Positions 8,202 to 16,916 of a stretch of 64,000 bases of DNA are shown in pieces. The translations under genes were made by a program, and so were the position numbers. This DNA is from Myroides phaeus (GTDB lineage Bacteria; Bacteroidota; Bacteroidia; Flavobacteriales; Flavobacteriaceae): positions 1,316,001 to 1,380,000 of the forward strand of contig NZ_CP047050.1 of the NCBI RefSeq assembly GCF_009799805.1, read 5' to 3'. The stretch's first letter is position 1; every line of letters starts with the position of its first letter. The notes below the pieces were generated by a model. It was not told where the DNA came from, did not search any database, and saw nothing but the letters and a program-made list of their open reading frames with translations.

Positions 8202-11200
8202 CCTATTTCTGTCCTTTCTTCAATTGTAACATCATATAAATCAAAAATAATGTTATCAACTTGAATCTCAATATTTGTAGTTTTTTTATTGTCAGTTTTT
8301 AAGGATTGTATATTTAAAATTAATTTTTCAAATTGTTGATTAATTTCGTCTGTAACTTTTAAAACTGTTATTTTATCGAAAAACACTTTACTTAATTCCC
8401 TTGTGCCTCCCTGTAGTTCAGGGAAATTATCTCTAAAACAATATTTGAATAATGAAGAGTTTAAAAACGCAGTTAAAAACGCTATTTTTTCACCTGTAAT
8501 AATAAAACATTTTTGATTTGTCAAAAAACCTTTGTCGTCATAAACAAATGGTAAAAATTTTGTCATATTAGGATATATTACTTTTGGTCTAGAAAAATCC
8601 TCCATATAAGCACAGTTCCTTAAATTATATGGAGTATCTCCTTTATCAGATCGTTTTTCTAATTGTGTATAATATTGATCCAAATGTTTTTTTATTGCTG
8701 AATAACCTTCTGTAAATACGCGTTTTAAGCTATTCTCTTTAATACCATTATGTGTGTTTATCAACCATAAATCCGCAAAATCATAACCATATCTTTTAAT
8801 GTCTCTGCCACGTAAAATAGGTCGTATAATTTCAGCACTTTTTGGATCTTCATCAATTAATTCTTTCCTCTTCTCACCAGTGATAATAAACGCTTCATTA
8901 AAGCCTGTTTTTATCCCATAATTGATGTTTATATCCCATTCTTTAAGAGGTGTGCCAATAGCTTCTATTTTGTCCTTAATTTGTTTTTCAATAGGAGAAA
9001 GCACAACCCAACTTTCGTTTGTTTTAAATTCGGTTTGGTGAGCAAATTGTTCAAAATAAATGCTCAAATTATTTAACACCTTTTCTTTGACAATACAAGC
9101 CTTGGTCTGTTGTCTATTTTTATCCTTAGCAAACATTAAAATATTGGTATCAACCGTAGCAGAATCAAATATCTGAATCCCTCCAAAATCAATGAGAATT
9201 AAAGGATCTGTAAAATCTATAAAATACTTTCGCAAACTTTCTCCATAAGCAGCTCGCATCCATTTATTGGAAGTAATAAAAATTAAAATTCCATTATTTC
9301 TCAAGATGTTGTTACCCAATTCATAAAACAAACTGTAAATATCTCCTGTACGAGCAAAAGTTAAGTAATTTAACCGTTGCAAGACATCGCTTGCTTTACC
9401 CATTTTTTGCAGTTGAATATATGGAGGATTACCAACAATTACATCAAATCCAATAAAATTACCTTCATTATCTAAAACTTCAGGAAATTCAAAGCGCCAT
9501 TCAAAAGCATCTTGATAAATTACATTATTTAAAATTTCTTCTTTTTCCGAAATTGCCTTATCTGCTTTCTGTTTTAGCTTTTTTAAATTATCTTTTTCCG
9601 CTTTTTTAATTTTTTCACCAAATAATTCTAAATTAATTAAACGTTGACGTTCAGTTTCATATTTGCTCGTTATTTTATCTATACCATCTTTTGCTTTATT
9701 AGATAATGTAGATTTAAAATTTGATTTAATAGTATCTATAATCTCTTGAACTTCTGTTTTTTTAGCTTTACTGTTCGTTTGTTTATACTCATTTACAGCT
9801 ATTTTATAATCTTCTATAGTGTAAGTAACTTCTTTATTTTTAAAAGCAGACTTTAAACCATCTTGCAATGAAAATCGACTTACTAACGAGTTTCCACACT
9901 TAATATTAATATCAATATTAGGAAGTGTTTGCAACTCTCCTTCTGAGGTGTAATAAGCATTTTTTAATAATTCGATCCACAAACGTAATCGACAAATATT
10001 TACTGAATTAGGATTGATATCTACTCCAAATAAACAATTTTCAATCACATTTTGTTTTTCATGAAAAAGTGTTTTTTGTATAGCTAAACTGTTAACATCA
10101 TTTCTCTGATATTCAAATAACTCTCCTTCATTATATGCAACATAAAGCTCATCATTTTCAATAGAAATCTCGCAAGGAATTCGATTTCCTTCCTCATTAC
10201 ACAAGATTTTTAATTCACTTTTAATTGAAATCACCTCATTTAAGGCTGATACTAGAAAGTGTCCAGACCCTACCGCTGGATCACAAATTTTTAAACTATT
10301 AATAGTTTGATTAAACTTAATTAAATCTGCTTTCTTGAAATATTGTGAGCAATAATCTTTTACATCTTCAAAAGTTTCAATAGTATCGTTATACTCTACT
10401 TTAAATTTATCAACAACCGCTTTTCTAATCGCCTCCTTACACATAAACATTGTGATGTAACCAGGCGTGTAAAAAGACCCGTCTTTATATCCATTAATTT
10501 TTTCAAAAATTAATCCTAAAACTGCTGCATTAATTAATGTTTTATTTTCTTGCTCATTTTCAAACTCTGTATTAGCATCCGCTGAGAAGTCGTAGGCTTC
10601 TAAAAAAAGAAAAATATACTGAAGTGTATTTAATTTTCCTTTTAAACGTTTACCATTAGCATTTTTTAATATTGTTGATGAGTAAATTTCCATTTCTTCA
10701 TCTTTAAGAGCAGTAATATCAAAGGTTTGCTTCTCTAATGCACTATGTTCAAAAAGACTACTATTTAGATAAGGTATATTTTTAAATTTTTCTTTATACT
10801 TAGGATGCCGTTCTGTCAGAGGCTTTGCCAATGCAGAAAAAAATAAGTCATTTAATGCATCAAAGCCATTTAAAAAACTAAAATTTAAAAAACGATACTC
10901 ATTAGAATTATTATAGCTAACTAATTGTGACTCTAGTAATTTAAGAAATAAAATTCTATTAATCCAATTTATACAAAGCTCTAAGCCAACTGCGAATGCT
11001 TTATCTTCCGCACCAGAAAAGCCTTTAACACGATGCAAATAATCTTTATCTTCTAATGTGAAAATTGTATTCTCTAGAAGTGAAGCATAATCACGTTGTT
11101 GTTCTGACTTACGAACAATTATTTTTTTAGAACTTTCTTTTACTTCTTCTAAGCCTATAATATGAAGTAATTCTTTATAAAAAGAATCATTCAATTTATT

Positions 11201-11920
11201 ACTATCATTTCCAAAGCTATGCCCTAATAAATGAACATTTGAAAACAACTTATAAATTTGAGTAATTTTAGCCTCTCTTAAATTATTTAATTCGATTTTA
11301 TCAAACTCTATATGAACAAAAGGTAATATATCTTGAATCTCTTTTATATACTTTGAGGCTATTTCATCATAAAAAAGTTCATTTTTAGAAGTATCTTTAA
11401 GTCCATCTCTAAACTCGGTGTATTCTTTAACTAGACTAGAGTTTTTATAAAATATATTATAAAAATCTTCTCCTTTGAAAAAAAACCATTCAAATCCATT
11501 TGTAATAATCAAATGCTTGATATTGTTATTCTTTTCATCAATACGTTCTCTTAAATAATATAAAAGTAATTCTTGAAGTGCTTTTTTGTTTAAATTATCC
11601 TTAGAGACAAACTCTGTTTTATTACTTGGCCTTTTTGCTTCAATAATTACCCCCACATCACTTTTTGCAGTTTCATCTAAATAAATAGCTAAATCAATAC
11701 GCCCTTTAGTATTAATGAGATTTTTTTGAAAAAAAGTATTTTGAAAAAATCGTTTAATTGGTTCTTTAAGATGTTCTTCACTCTCATTTTTACTATCACT
11801 AACCTCAATAGCTTCGATACAACTTAATAATTCCAATTTAAACTTGTCTATATCATTACGGAGTGGTTTAAATTTTCGATATGCGGGATTTAATGCTTTA
11901 GTAATTGATATTGAAGACAT
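8183..11920 (-). CDS. Type IIG restriction-modification enzyme, Eco57I-like, with switchable C-terminal specificity domain
   Basis: 1245 residues combining nuclease, methyltransferase and recognition functions in one chain. The N terminus has a PD-(D/E)XK-type nuclease motif (Asp76 in GRIDLAIYL, Glu94-x-Lys96 in GVIIEAKRPS). The methyltransferase carries SAM motif I (CDPAVGSGHFL, 546-556) and motif IV NPPY (831-834), typical of N6-adenine enzymes. Residues 952-1245 form the specificity region and begin exactly at the 21-bp inverted repeat (LSIYFEQ). An alternative version of this region is stored at 7288-8199. Because cleavage and methylation share one recognition domain, a flip would change both together. 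The enzyme looks intact. The target sequence cannot be predicted here. Confidence 0.92.
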   Translation of the reverse strand: MSSISITKALNPAYRKFKPLRNDIDKFKLELLSCIEAIEVSDSKNESEEHLKEPIKRFFQNTFFQKNLINTKGRIDLAIYLDETAKSDVGVIIEAKRPSNKTEFVSKDNLNKKALQELLLYYLRERIDEKNNNIKHLIITNGFEWFFFKGEDFYNIFYKNSSLVKEYTEFRDGLKDTSKNELFYDEIASKYIKEIQDILPFVHIEFDKIELNNLREAKITQIYKLFSNVHLLGHSFGNDSNKLNDSFYKELLHIIGLEEVKESSKKIIVRKSEQQRDYASLLENTIFTLEDKDYLHRVKGFSGAEDKAFAVGLELCINWINRILFLKLLESQLVSYNNSNEYRFLNFSFLNGFDALNDLFFSALAKPLTERHPKYKEKFKNIPYLNSSLFEHSALEKQTFDITALKDEEMEIYSSTILKNANGKRLKGKLNTLQYIFLFLEAYDFSADANTEFENEQENKTLINAAVLGLIFEKINGYKDGSFYTPGYITMFMCKEAIRKAVVDKFKVEYNDTIETFEDVKDYCSQYFKKADLIKFNQTINSLKICDPAVGSGHFLVSALNEVISIKSELKILCNEEGNRIPCEISIENDELYVAYNEGELFEYQRNDVNSLAIQKTLFHEKQNVIENCLFGVDINPNSVNICRLRLWIELLKNAYYTSEGELQTLPNIDINIKCGNSLVSRFSLQDGLKSAFKNKEVTYTIEDYKIAVNEYKQTNSKAKKTEVQEIIDTIKSNFKSTLSNKAKDGIDKITSKYETERQRLINLELFGEKIKKAEKDNLKKLKQKADKAISEKEEILNNVIYQDAFEWRFEFPEVLDNEGNFIGFDVIVGNPPYIQLQKMGKASDVLQRLNYLTFARTGDIYSLFYELGNNILRNNGILIFITSNKWMRAAYGESLRKYFIDFTDPLILIDFGGIQIFDSATVDTNILMFAKDKNRQQTKACIVKEKVLNNLSIYFEQFAHQTEFKTNESWVVLSPIEKQIKDKIEAIGTPLKEWDININYGIKTGFNEAFIITGEKRKELIDEDPKSAEIIRPILRGRDIKRYGYDFADLWLINTHNGIKENSLKRVFTEGYSAIKKHLDQYYTQLEKRSDKGDTPYNLRNCAYMEDFSRPKVIYPNMTKFLPFVYDDKGFLTNQKCFIITGEKIAFLTAFLNSSLFKYCFRDNFPELQGGTRELSKVFFDKITVLKVTDEINQQFEKLILNIQSLKTDNKKTTNIEIQVDNIIFDLYDVTIEERTEIGFIEIQ
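8883..8900 (-). repeat. Inner 18-bp inverted repeat, right copy
   Basis: ATAATAAACGCTTCATTA, exact reverse complement of 7455-7472, within the conserved NEAFII stretch of the expressed specificity domain. Confidence 0.6.
9046..9066 (-). repeat. Right arm of the 21-bp inverted repeat (inversion site)
   Basis: Exact reverse complement of 7289-7309. In the enzyme it encodes codons 952-958 (LSIYFEQ), read in the same frame as the silent cassette, so inversion keeps the reading frame. It is located right after the methyltransferase domain. Confidence 0.85.
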
Positions 11921-12209
11921 GTTAGTAATAGATATAGATTATAAATAATGGTTAAAAGTACAAAATAATTCAAATAAGTTAAAATATGATAAAACAGTAA
12001 TATTTATTATGTCATTTATATCTGTCAGATATTATTAAGTCTTTATATTTATCGTTGAATACAATGCATTTATGGGGAATATAGCTATTATAATAGATCA
12101 ATGAATAGAAAGATTGGGAAAAAGAGGAATGGTACTTGAGTTAATGCTAAAAAAATGTAAGTTTCTTTAAAAAGCCTATGAGGTTTTACTTAAAAAAAAT
12201 AAATATGAA

Positions 12210-13292
12210 ATGAAAAAAACAATTGGAAAACCAGAAAATTGGCAAGATTTTGAATCACTTTGTAAAAAACTTTGGGGGGAAATTTGGGCTATACCCAATA
12301 AAATTAAAAAAAATGGTCGTTTAGGTCAAGAACAAGCTGGTGTAGATGTATATGGAATTCCAAAAGGTGAAGAAAAGTATTGGGGAATTCAAGCAAAAGG
12401 GAAGGATGATTATTCGAAAGCGAAATTAACAGAAACAGAAATATACACTGAAATTGAAAAAGCAAAGAAATTTAAGCCTAATCTTGGAGTTTATATAATA
12501 GCTTCAACAACTAACAAAGACGCAAGGATAGAAGAATTTATCAGAATAAAAGATTTAGAAAATCAAGAGGCTGGTTCTTTTGAAATTTTATTGTTTTGCT
12601 GGGAAGATATTGTCGATTTATTAGAAGAAAATAAAGATACTTATAATTGGTATTTAACTGGAATTAATCAAAAAGATAAATTCGATTTCAAAGTTTCTTT
12701 TAATAATTTTGATGAAAGTCTTACTTTAAACCCAATTCTTGAAAAGACTATTATTAAGTATAAATTATCCAATGAAAGTAGCAATGACTTTTTTAATAAA
12801 AGTCTAATAAAGTCTATTCCTGAATTCAGAATCGAATCACTATTTTATTCAAATAAAATAAATAAATCTTGGTGTAGTTTTGATTTAATTATGGAAAATA
12901 TAGGTGCTGTAGTCATTGAAGACTGGATGTTAATTATAAAATTTATAAGAGGTGTTTCAAGTCTTGATACAGGTTCGTTTCTATCTCCAAGATTATCTCT
13001 AACAGATTATGTTGATGATGAAAATAAGACAATAACTTATAGACCAAAAGATAATAAACCTTTGATTCAAAAGGATAATAAATATTTTGAAATTTCATTG
13101 CTTCCTGATGTAGAATCTGATAGTATTGTAATTGAGTGGGAATTGTTAGCAAGGGACTTTAATCGAAAAGAAATAGTTGAAATTAATATTGAACCAGAAT
13201 ATATTGAAGAAATAAAGTTTGAAGAAGTAAAATTAGAGTCACAATTAATGGAAGATTCTGTTGTTATTAGCTATTATATAGTTGAAAAATAA
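12210..13292 (+). CDS. PD-(D/E)XK nuclease-domain protein, possible defence effector
   Basis: 360 residues. The first 150 look like a restriction-endonuclease fold: WQDFESLCKKLW at the start, GVDVYGIP, then YWGIQAKGK, which gives an Asp...(Gln-x-Lys) arrangement as in Mrr-like and related nucleases, and LGVYIIASTT. The remaining 200 residues are a beta-rich domain I do not recognise. It lies beside the restriction enzyme on the opposite strand, in the cargo part of the island, which suggests a DNA-targeting or antiphage role. The region upstream (11921-12209) is AT-rich and without other genes. Nuclease activity is inferred from motifs only. Confidence 0.65.
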   Translation: MKKTIGKPENWQDFESLCKKLWGEIWAIPNKIKKNGRLGQEQAGVDVYGIPKGEEKYWGIQAKGKDDYSKAKLTETEIYTEIEKAKKFKPNLGVYIIASTTNKDARIEEFIRIKDLENQEAGSFEILLFCWEDIVDLLEENKDTYNWYLTGINQKDKFDFKVSFNNFDESLTLNPILEKTIIKYKLSNESSNDFFNKSLIKSIPEFRIESLFYSNKINKSWCSFDLIMENIGAVVIEDWMLIIKFIRGVSSLDTGSFLSPRLSLTDYVDDENKTITYRPKDNKPLIQKDNKYFEISLLPDVESDSIVIEWELLARDFNRKEIVEINIEPEYIEEIKFEEVKLESQLMEDSVVISYYIVEK

Positions 13293-13690
13293 AATACAGC
13301 ATTTTGATTGTACCAATAACAAAGCTAACGTTGTATTGTAATTTTACTTTCTATATGTTTCATAAATTCTGTATAAATCTTATTTGATGATTATTTGATA
13401 GGAACATAGTTTAAAAATTTAAACTGCTTAAAATCAGACTTTTTTTATTTGATAGTTATTTGATAAAGGGGACATTCAGTTTCTAAGAAAAATCAATTGA
13501 GTTATACTTTTAGTTAGACACGAAGGTGCAAAATAAGAGTATATAAAACTGGGTAATTTACTCAATGTAACTAATTTCATGATTGGTTTAAACTTAGATA
13601 TACATTGGTATATAAAGTAAATAATTTTTAAAGAAGTAAAACTGTAAAAGCATCTTTACAGTTTTACTTCTTTAAAAAAACAAAGGCGCC
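13293..13690. other. Gene-free region with short repeats
   Basis: About 400 bp without a credible gene. Visible are two near copies of ATTTGAT(G/A)(A/G)TTATTTGATA (13382-13400 and 13448-13464), a small palindrome AGTTTAAAAATTTAAACT (13410-13427), and the large terminator hairpin at 13625-13678. Confidence 0.5.
13625..13678. terminator. Long hairpin terminator downstream of radC
   Basis: TTTTTAAAGAAGTAAAACTG... with its full reverse complement after a 6-nt loop (GTAAA-AGCATC-TTTAC): arms of about 24 bp. It lies 13 bp beyond the RadC stop on the minus strand and can act both ways. Confidence 0.75.
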
Positions 13691-14161
13691 TTATAAGATG
13701 CCTTCATCTGCAAAAGAGTAGTAACCCTCTGCTGTTATAATTAAATGATCTAAAAGATTAATATCAAGTATTTTACTTGCTTCTTTAATCTTTCTTGTAA
13801 TTTGTCTATCAGCATCACTTGGTGCTAATTTCCCTGATGGATGATTGTGTACAATCAAAAATGCTGTAGTATTCGCTTTTAATAGAGCGGAGAAAATAAT
13901 TCTTAAATCTACTATTGTACCTGTTATCCCTCCTGAGGAAACTTCTAATACTCCAAGTACTTTGTTGTTGTTTGAAAGCATAAGAACTTTAAACTGTTCT
14001 AATAATTCAATCTTATTAATATCCCAAGCCTTTAATGCTATATGATAGGCACTGTAAGAAGATGTAATCTGTGGTCTCTGTGAAGCCTTTACTTTTGATT
14101 TGTAAATTAATTCTACTTCTGATGCGATAAGCCATTCTGTGTTTAAAACTGTAGTTTCCAT
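13691..14161 (-). CDS. radC: RadC/JAB-domain protein (DUF2466)
   Basis: 156 residues comprising only the JAMM/MPN-type domain of RadC. The metal-binding signature is visible: ...LIVHNHPSGKLAPSDADRQ (H-x-H...D) near residue 105-120, with an upstream Glu in VLGVLEVSSGG. Chromosomal RadC proteins have an extra N-terminal helix-hairpin-helix part, absent here. Short RadC proteins are frequent on Bacteroidota plasmids and islands, where the role is unproven despite the old DNA-repair name. No partner overlaps it. Confidence 0.9.
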   Translation of the reverse strand: METTVLNTEWLIASEVELIYKSKVKASQRPQITSSYSAYHIALKAWDINKIELLEQFKVLMLSNNNKVLGVLEVSSGGITGTIVDLRIIFSALLKANTTAFLIVHNHPSGKLAPSDADRQITRKIKEASKILDINLLDHLIITAEGYYSFADEGIL

Positions 14162-14446
14162 AATATTAAATTTTTAAATTAATTATGGAGTCACAATTGG
14201 TAATGGCTGAGCGAGTGCAAGAAGCAACGCAATAAAGCGAAGACTTTAGTCAAGCATTTATGGGGGAATTTCTTGTTAGCGAACCGCAAGGCATTGCCTA
14301 ACTTTGTGCAATTATTAATAAAAAATAAAACCTAAAAAACTAAGTCTCATTAAGACCTAATTACCTTAAATGTTTTTAAACTACTATCTATGAAAAGAAA
14401 AAGTAGAATACCCTCCACAGTAATTCTATCTTTTTTCTATATGTAC

Positions 14447-14848
14447 CTATTTACTTTGAATCAGTTTCTCTAAGCGATTCATCATCTCATCTTTTTCTTT
14501 GAGGATTCGTTCATACAATTCAATCTTTTCATTGTGTAATTGTACTATGGCAGTAACTGGATTAATGGTATCATAATGATATTTTTGTGTTGGAGAATCA
14601 ATGTGTGTATTTGAGATAATGCTTAGAGCTCGTTTTGAATCAAAATTTTTAATGGCTTCAATTGGTACAGCCAGCTTATTAGAAATCTCTTGTAGGAGTG
14701 AATTATCAATCACCTCTTTTTTTTCCAACAATGAGATTTTCTTCTGAGTCCAATTATCTCCTAAATCAAATGCAAGAACCTCTTGTTTGATTCCTAGCAT
14801 TTCTCTGAAACGTTTTATGTTTCTTCCCTGGTGTATCTTGTGTTCCAT
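14447..14848 (-). CDS. XRE-family regulator with C-terminal coiled coil
   Basis: 133 residues from the ATG at 14848 (MEHKIHQGRNIKRF). The longer frame to 14941 adds 31 hydrophobic residues without family resemblance. Helix-turn-helix at about residues 8-62 (IKRFREMLGIKQEVLAFDLG...TQKKISLLE), then a linker with DSPTQKYHYDTINP and a C-terminal coiled coil (IVQLHNEKIELYERILKEKDEMMNRLEKL). It has the same build as the divergent gene at 15080-15490, so the two are paralogues. They probably regulate the island, perhaps each other. Confidence 0.8.
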   Translation of the reverse strand: MEHKIHQGRNIKRFREMLGIKQEVLAFDLGDNWTQKKISLLEKKEVIDNSLLQEISNKLAVPIEAIKNFDSKRALSIISNTHIDSPTQKYHYDTINPVTAIVQLHNEKIELYERILKEKDEMMNRLEKLIQSK

Positions 14849-15050
14849 AATTGATTTAAGATTTTGGATGAATACTTGTAAAAGGCTGATTACTAATTTA
14901 CTGTTTGTAATAAAGTAGCTTTTTATTATCAAAGTTGACATTATAAACTACAGTAGTGAACTAATTTTACTTGTATAATACAATTGAAAATTAGTATCTT
15001 ACGCTATCATTAGAATGAAATAGGTTACAGGTTTTAATAGACCTTTTTCA

Positions 15051-15058
15051 TATATTTG
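15051..15058 (+). promoter_or_regulatory. -7 box of the XRE gene
   Basis: TATATTTG matches the Bacteroidota TAnnTTTG -7 element, 21 bp before the ATG at 15080. No convincing -33 element is seen. Confidence 0.45.
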
Positions 15059-15079
15059 TTAAACCTAATAAGTTAAGCC

Positions 15080-15490
15080 ATGACAACAGTTACTCGTAAA
15101 CATATAGGAAAAAATATTAGTCGAATCCGTGAAATAAAAGGAATGAAGCAAATAACGTTAGCTGAGCTTTTAGGCGTTAGTCAGCAACAAGTATCTATTA
15201 TTGAAAACAGTGAGTCTGTTGAAGAAACTAAATTAGAAAGTATCGCAAAAATATTAGAGGTACCTGTAGATGTAATAAAGGATTATTCTGATGAGAGAGT
15301 ATTGAATATTATAAATAGTACTTTTCATGAAAGCCCTTTTTATAGTAATACTGTAAATTATAATCCAACATTCAATCCTCTTGATAAATTGTTAGAAGCT
15401 TACGAGGAAAATAAAAAGCTTTATGAGCGCCTATTAGAAGCGGAGAAAGAGAAAATAGCATATTTAGAAAAATTGCTATCAAAAAAATAA
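15080..15490 (+). CDS. XRE-family regulator with C-terminal coiled coil
   Basis: 136 residues. Canonical helix-turn-helix at about residues 10-65 (IREIKGMKQITLAELLGVSQQQVSIIE). The C-terminal part (YNPTFNPLDKLLEAYEENKKLYERLLEAEKEKIAYLEKLL) is a coiled coil, likely for dimerisation. It parallels the protein at 14447-14848 in order and in details: DERVLNIIN versus SKRALSIIS, then HESP versus IDSP, and a closing leucine-rich coil. The genes are divergent and share a 230-bp spacer. This fits a pair of mutually acting maintenance or lysogeny-like regulators; no toxin is apparent. Confidence 0.85.
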   Translation: MTTVTRKHIGKNISRIREIKGMKQITLAELLGVSQQQVSIIENSESVEETKLESIAKILEVPVDVIKDYSDERVLNIINSTFHESPFYSNTVNYNPTFNPLDKLLEAYEENKKLYERLLEAEKEKIAYLEKLLSKK

Positions 15491-15492
15491 TA

Positions 15493-15552
15493 TACTCTAA
15501 GCTTCAAGAATATTTTCTTTCATTAATTATTCTTGATGCTTAGAGTATTTTC
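15493..15552. terminator. Bidirectional terminator between converging genes
   Basis: TACTCTAAGCTTCAAGAATA ... TATTCTTGATGCTTAGAGTA, 19 of 20 positions paired, between the XRE gene (+) and the HEPN-like gene (-). Confidence 0.8.
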
Positions 15553-15564
15553 TCAAATTGCTGT

Positions 15565-16362
15565 TTAATAAATTAATTTGTAGTAGTATTCATTGCCACA
15601 TGAACAATCTTCTATCAAATTAGGTTCATAGAAATTTATGAACGTTCTGATAGAAAAAATGCCTTTGTCAAAGTCAAAATCAATTATTTCTCTATAAAAG
15701 TTCTTATACTTGGTATTAGTATTTTCTTTTGTCGGATTAAGATGAATTATGCGATTTCTCAAACCAATAAGTTCTTTTACTATCTTATAATCTTCTGGAA
15801 ATTGTTTTTCAAAATCTAGCCCCTTAATTTTAGTAATACCTAAGTCAATTTTATCATGAATATTTGGTTTTCTTATGGGTTTATTATTATTTGATAAAAT
15901 TATATAATTATCAGGGATACATCTATTAATAAAAGTTTCCAAAGAAGCTTGTAAGTTTATAATACAATTTACCGCTAACTGAAAGTAATGTCCGAAAAGT
16001 TCAGGGTTTATCTCAGTCTGAGATTTTTTCATTAAACTTGGCGAATCTTTCATTAAATTGGCTCTAAATTGTTTTGCACTTTTGACAGACATTATTGCAT
16101 TCGAAAAGAAAATTAAAGTAGGATTAATTTCAGGTATAAATATTTTATCAGATTTATATGAATAATCAAAACCAAATACAATACTATTTTCTGTAAATAG
16201 CATGAGATCCATTCCTATTTGGTCTGAAAGATTACTTGATTTTACATATTCCTCTTCGATTTTCTTACTATCTGAAAAATCTTGACTACTGTTTTGAGTT
16301 ATGTCACTTATGTTATAATCTATACTTATTAGTTGAGTAGGTTTCAATTTAATGTGTTGCAT
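15565..16362 (-). CDS. Hypothetical protein with a HEPN-like RxxxxH motif
   Basis: 265 residues, not recognised as a named family. The central and C-terminal part is helical (HYFQLAVNCIINLQASLETFINRCIP ... YKIVKELIGLRNRIIHLNPTK). The stretch ELIGLRNRIIHL contains Arg-x4-His, the signature of HEPN domains, many of which are RNases in toxin-antitoxin or defence systems; others are only structural. The C terminus has CSCG, possibly metal-binding. It lies 21 bp downstream of the mobilization operon and may be co-transcribed with it. Function unknown. Confidence 0.5.
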   Translation of the reverse strand: MQHIKLKPTQLISIDYNISDITQNSSQDFSDSKKIEEEYVKSSNLSDQIGMDLMLFTENSIVFGFDYSYKSDKIFIPEINPTLIFFSNAIMSVKSAKQFRANLMKDSPSLMKKSQTEINPELFGHYFQLAVNCIINLQASLETFINRCIPDNYIILSNNNKPIRKPNIHDKIDLGITKIKGLDFEKQFPEDYKIVKELIGLRNRIIHLNPTKENTNTKYKNFYREIIDFDFDKGIFSIRTFINFYEPNLIEDCSCGNEYYYKLIY

Positions 16363-16383
16363 AGTTTCATTTTAAAAAAAACA

Positions 16384-16914
16384 TCAATTCTTATTACTAA
16401 GATAAGAAGAATTAAGGACATTTTTTTTTGACCTATTTTCCCACTTCTTATACGCCTCATAGTTCTTAGGGTTCTCTTTAAAGAATTGATTCAAATGATT
16501 TAATTCAAGATCAGCCTTTTTGTTATCATCTATTAGTTTCTCATGCTTAGAACTATCAATTGATTTATCTATGGCAATGTACATTGATAATCCACTTGTG
16601 AAGAGGAGAAAAATATTAAGTGCAATTAGGTAAAACATTTTCTTGTTGCTAATAGCTCTATAGACTTTTAGAAGTTCTTCTTTACTATGTATAAGCTTAG
16701 ATTGAAATGCAGTAAAATCATTTTGTAGTCCTTCTCTATTTTTAGTTTCAAGATTACGGAGTTCCGACAGGTTTACTTTTACTTCAATGCTGTTTATTTT
16801 GTCTGCCAGCTCAGTTTGTTGAGCGATATTCTGCTTCATTGTTTCTTGCAAGTAAACTACTTGTTTAAAAAGTAACTCAGTGAGTTCTGTTAGTGTTGGT
16901 TGATGCTTTGCCAT
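16384..16914 (-). CDS. Mobilization-operon coiled-coil membrane protein
   Basis: 176 residues. Residues 1-90 form coiled coil (LLFKQVVYLQETMKQNIAQQ, LSELRNLETKNREGL), followed by one membrane helix (MFYLIALNIFLLFTSGLSMYIAI, about 93-115) and a charged tail. It starts 2 bp after the relaxase stop. Third genes of this build are usual in Bacteroidota mob operons, where they may tie the relaxosome to the membrane or the helper coupling protein. That role is inferred. Confidence 0.6.
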   Translation of the reverse strand: MAKHQPTLTELTELLFKQVVYLQETMKQNIAQQTELADKINSIEVKVNLSELRNLETKNREGLQNDFTAFQSKLIHSKEELLKVYRAISNKKMFYLIALNIFLLFTSGLSMYIAIDKSIDSSKHEKLIDDNKKADLELNHLNQFFKENPKNYEAYKKWENRSKKNVLNSSYLSNKN

Positions 16915-16916
16915 AA

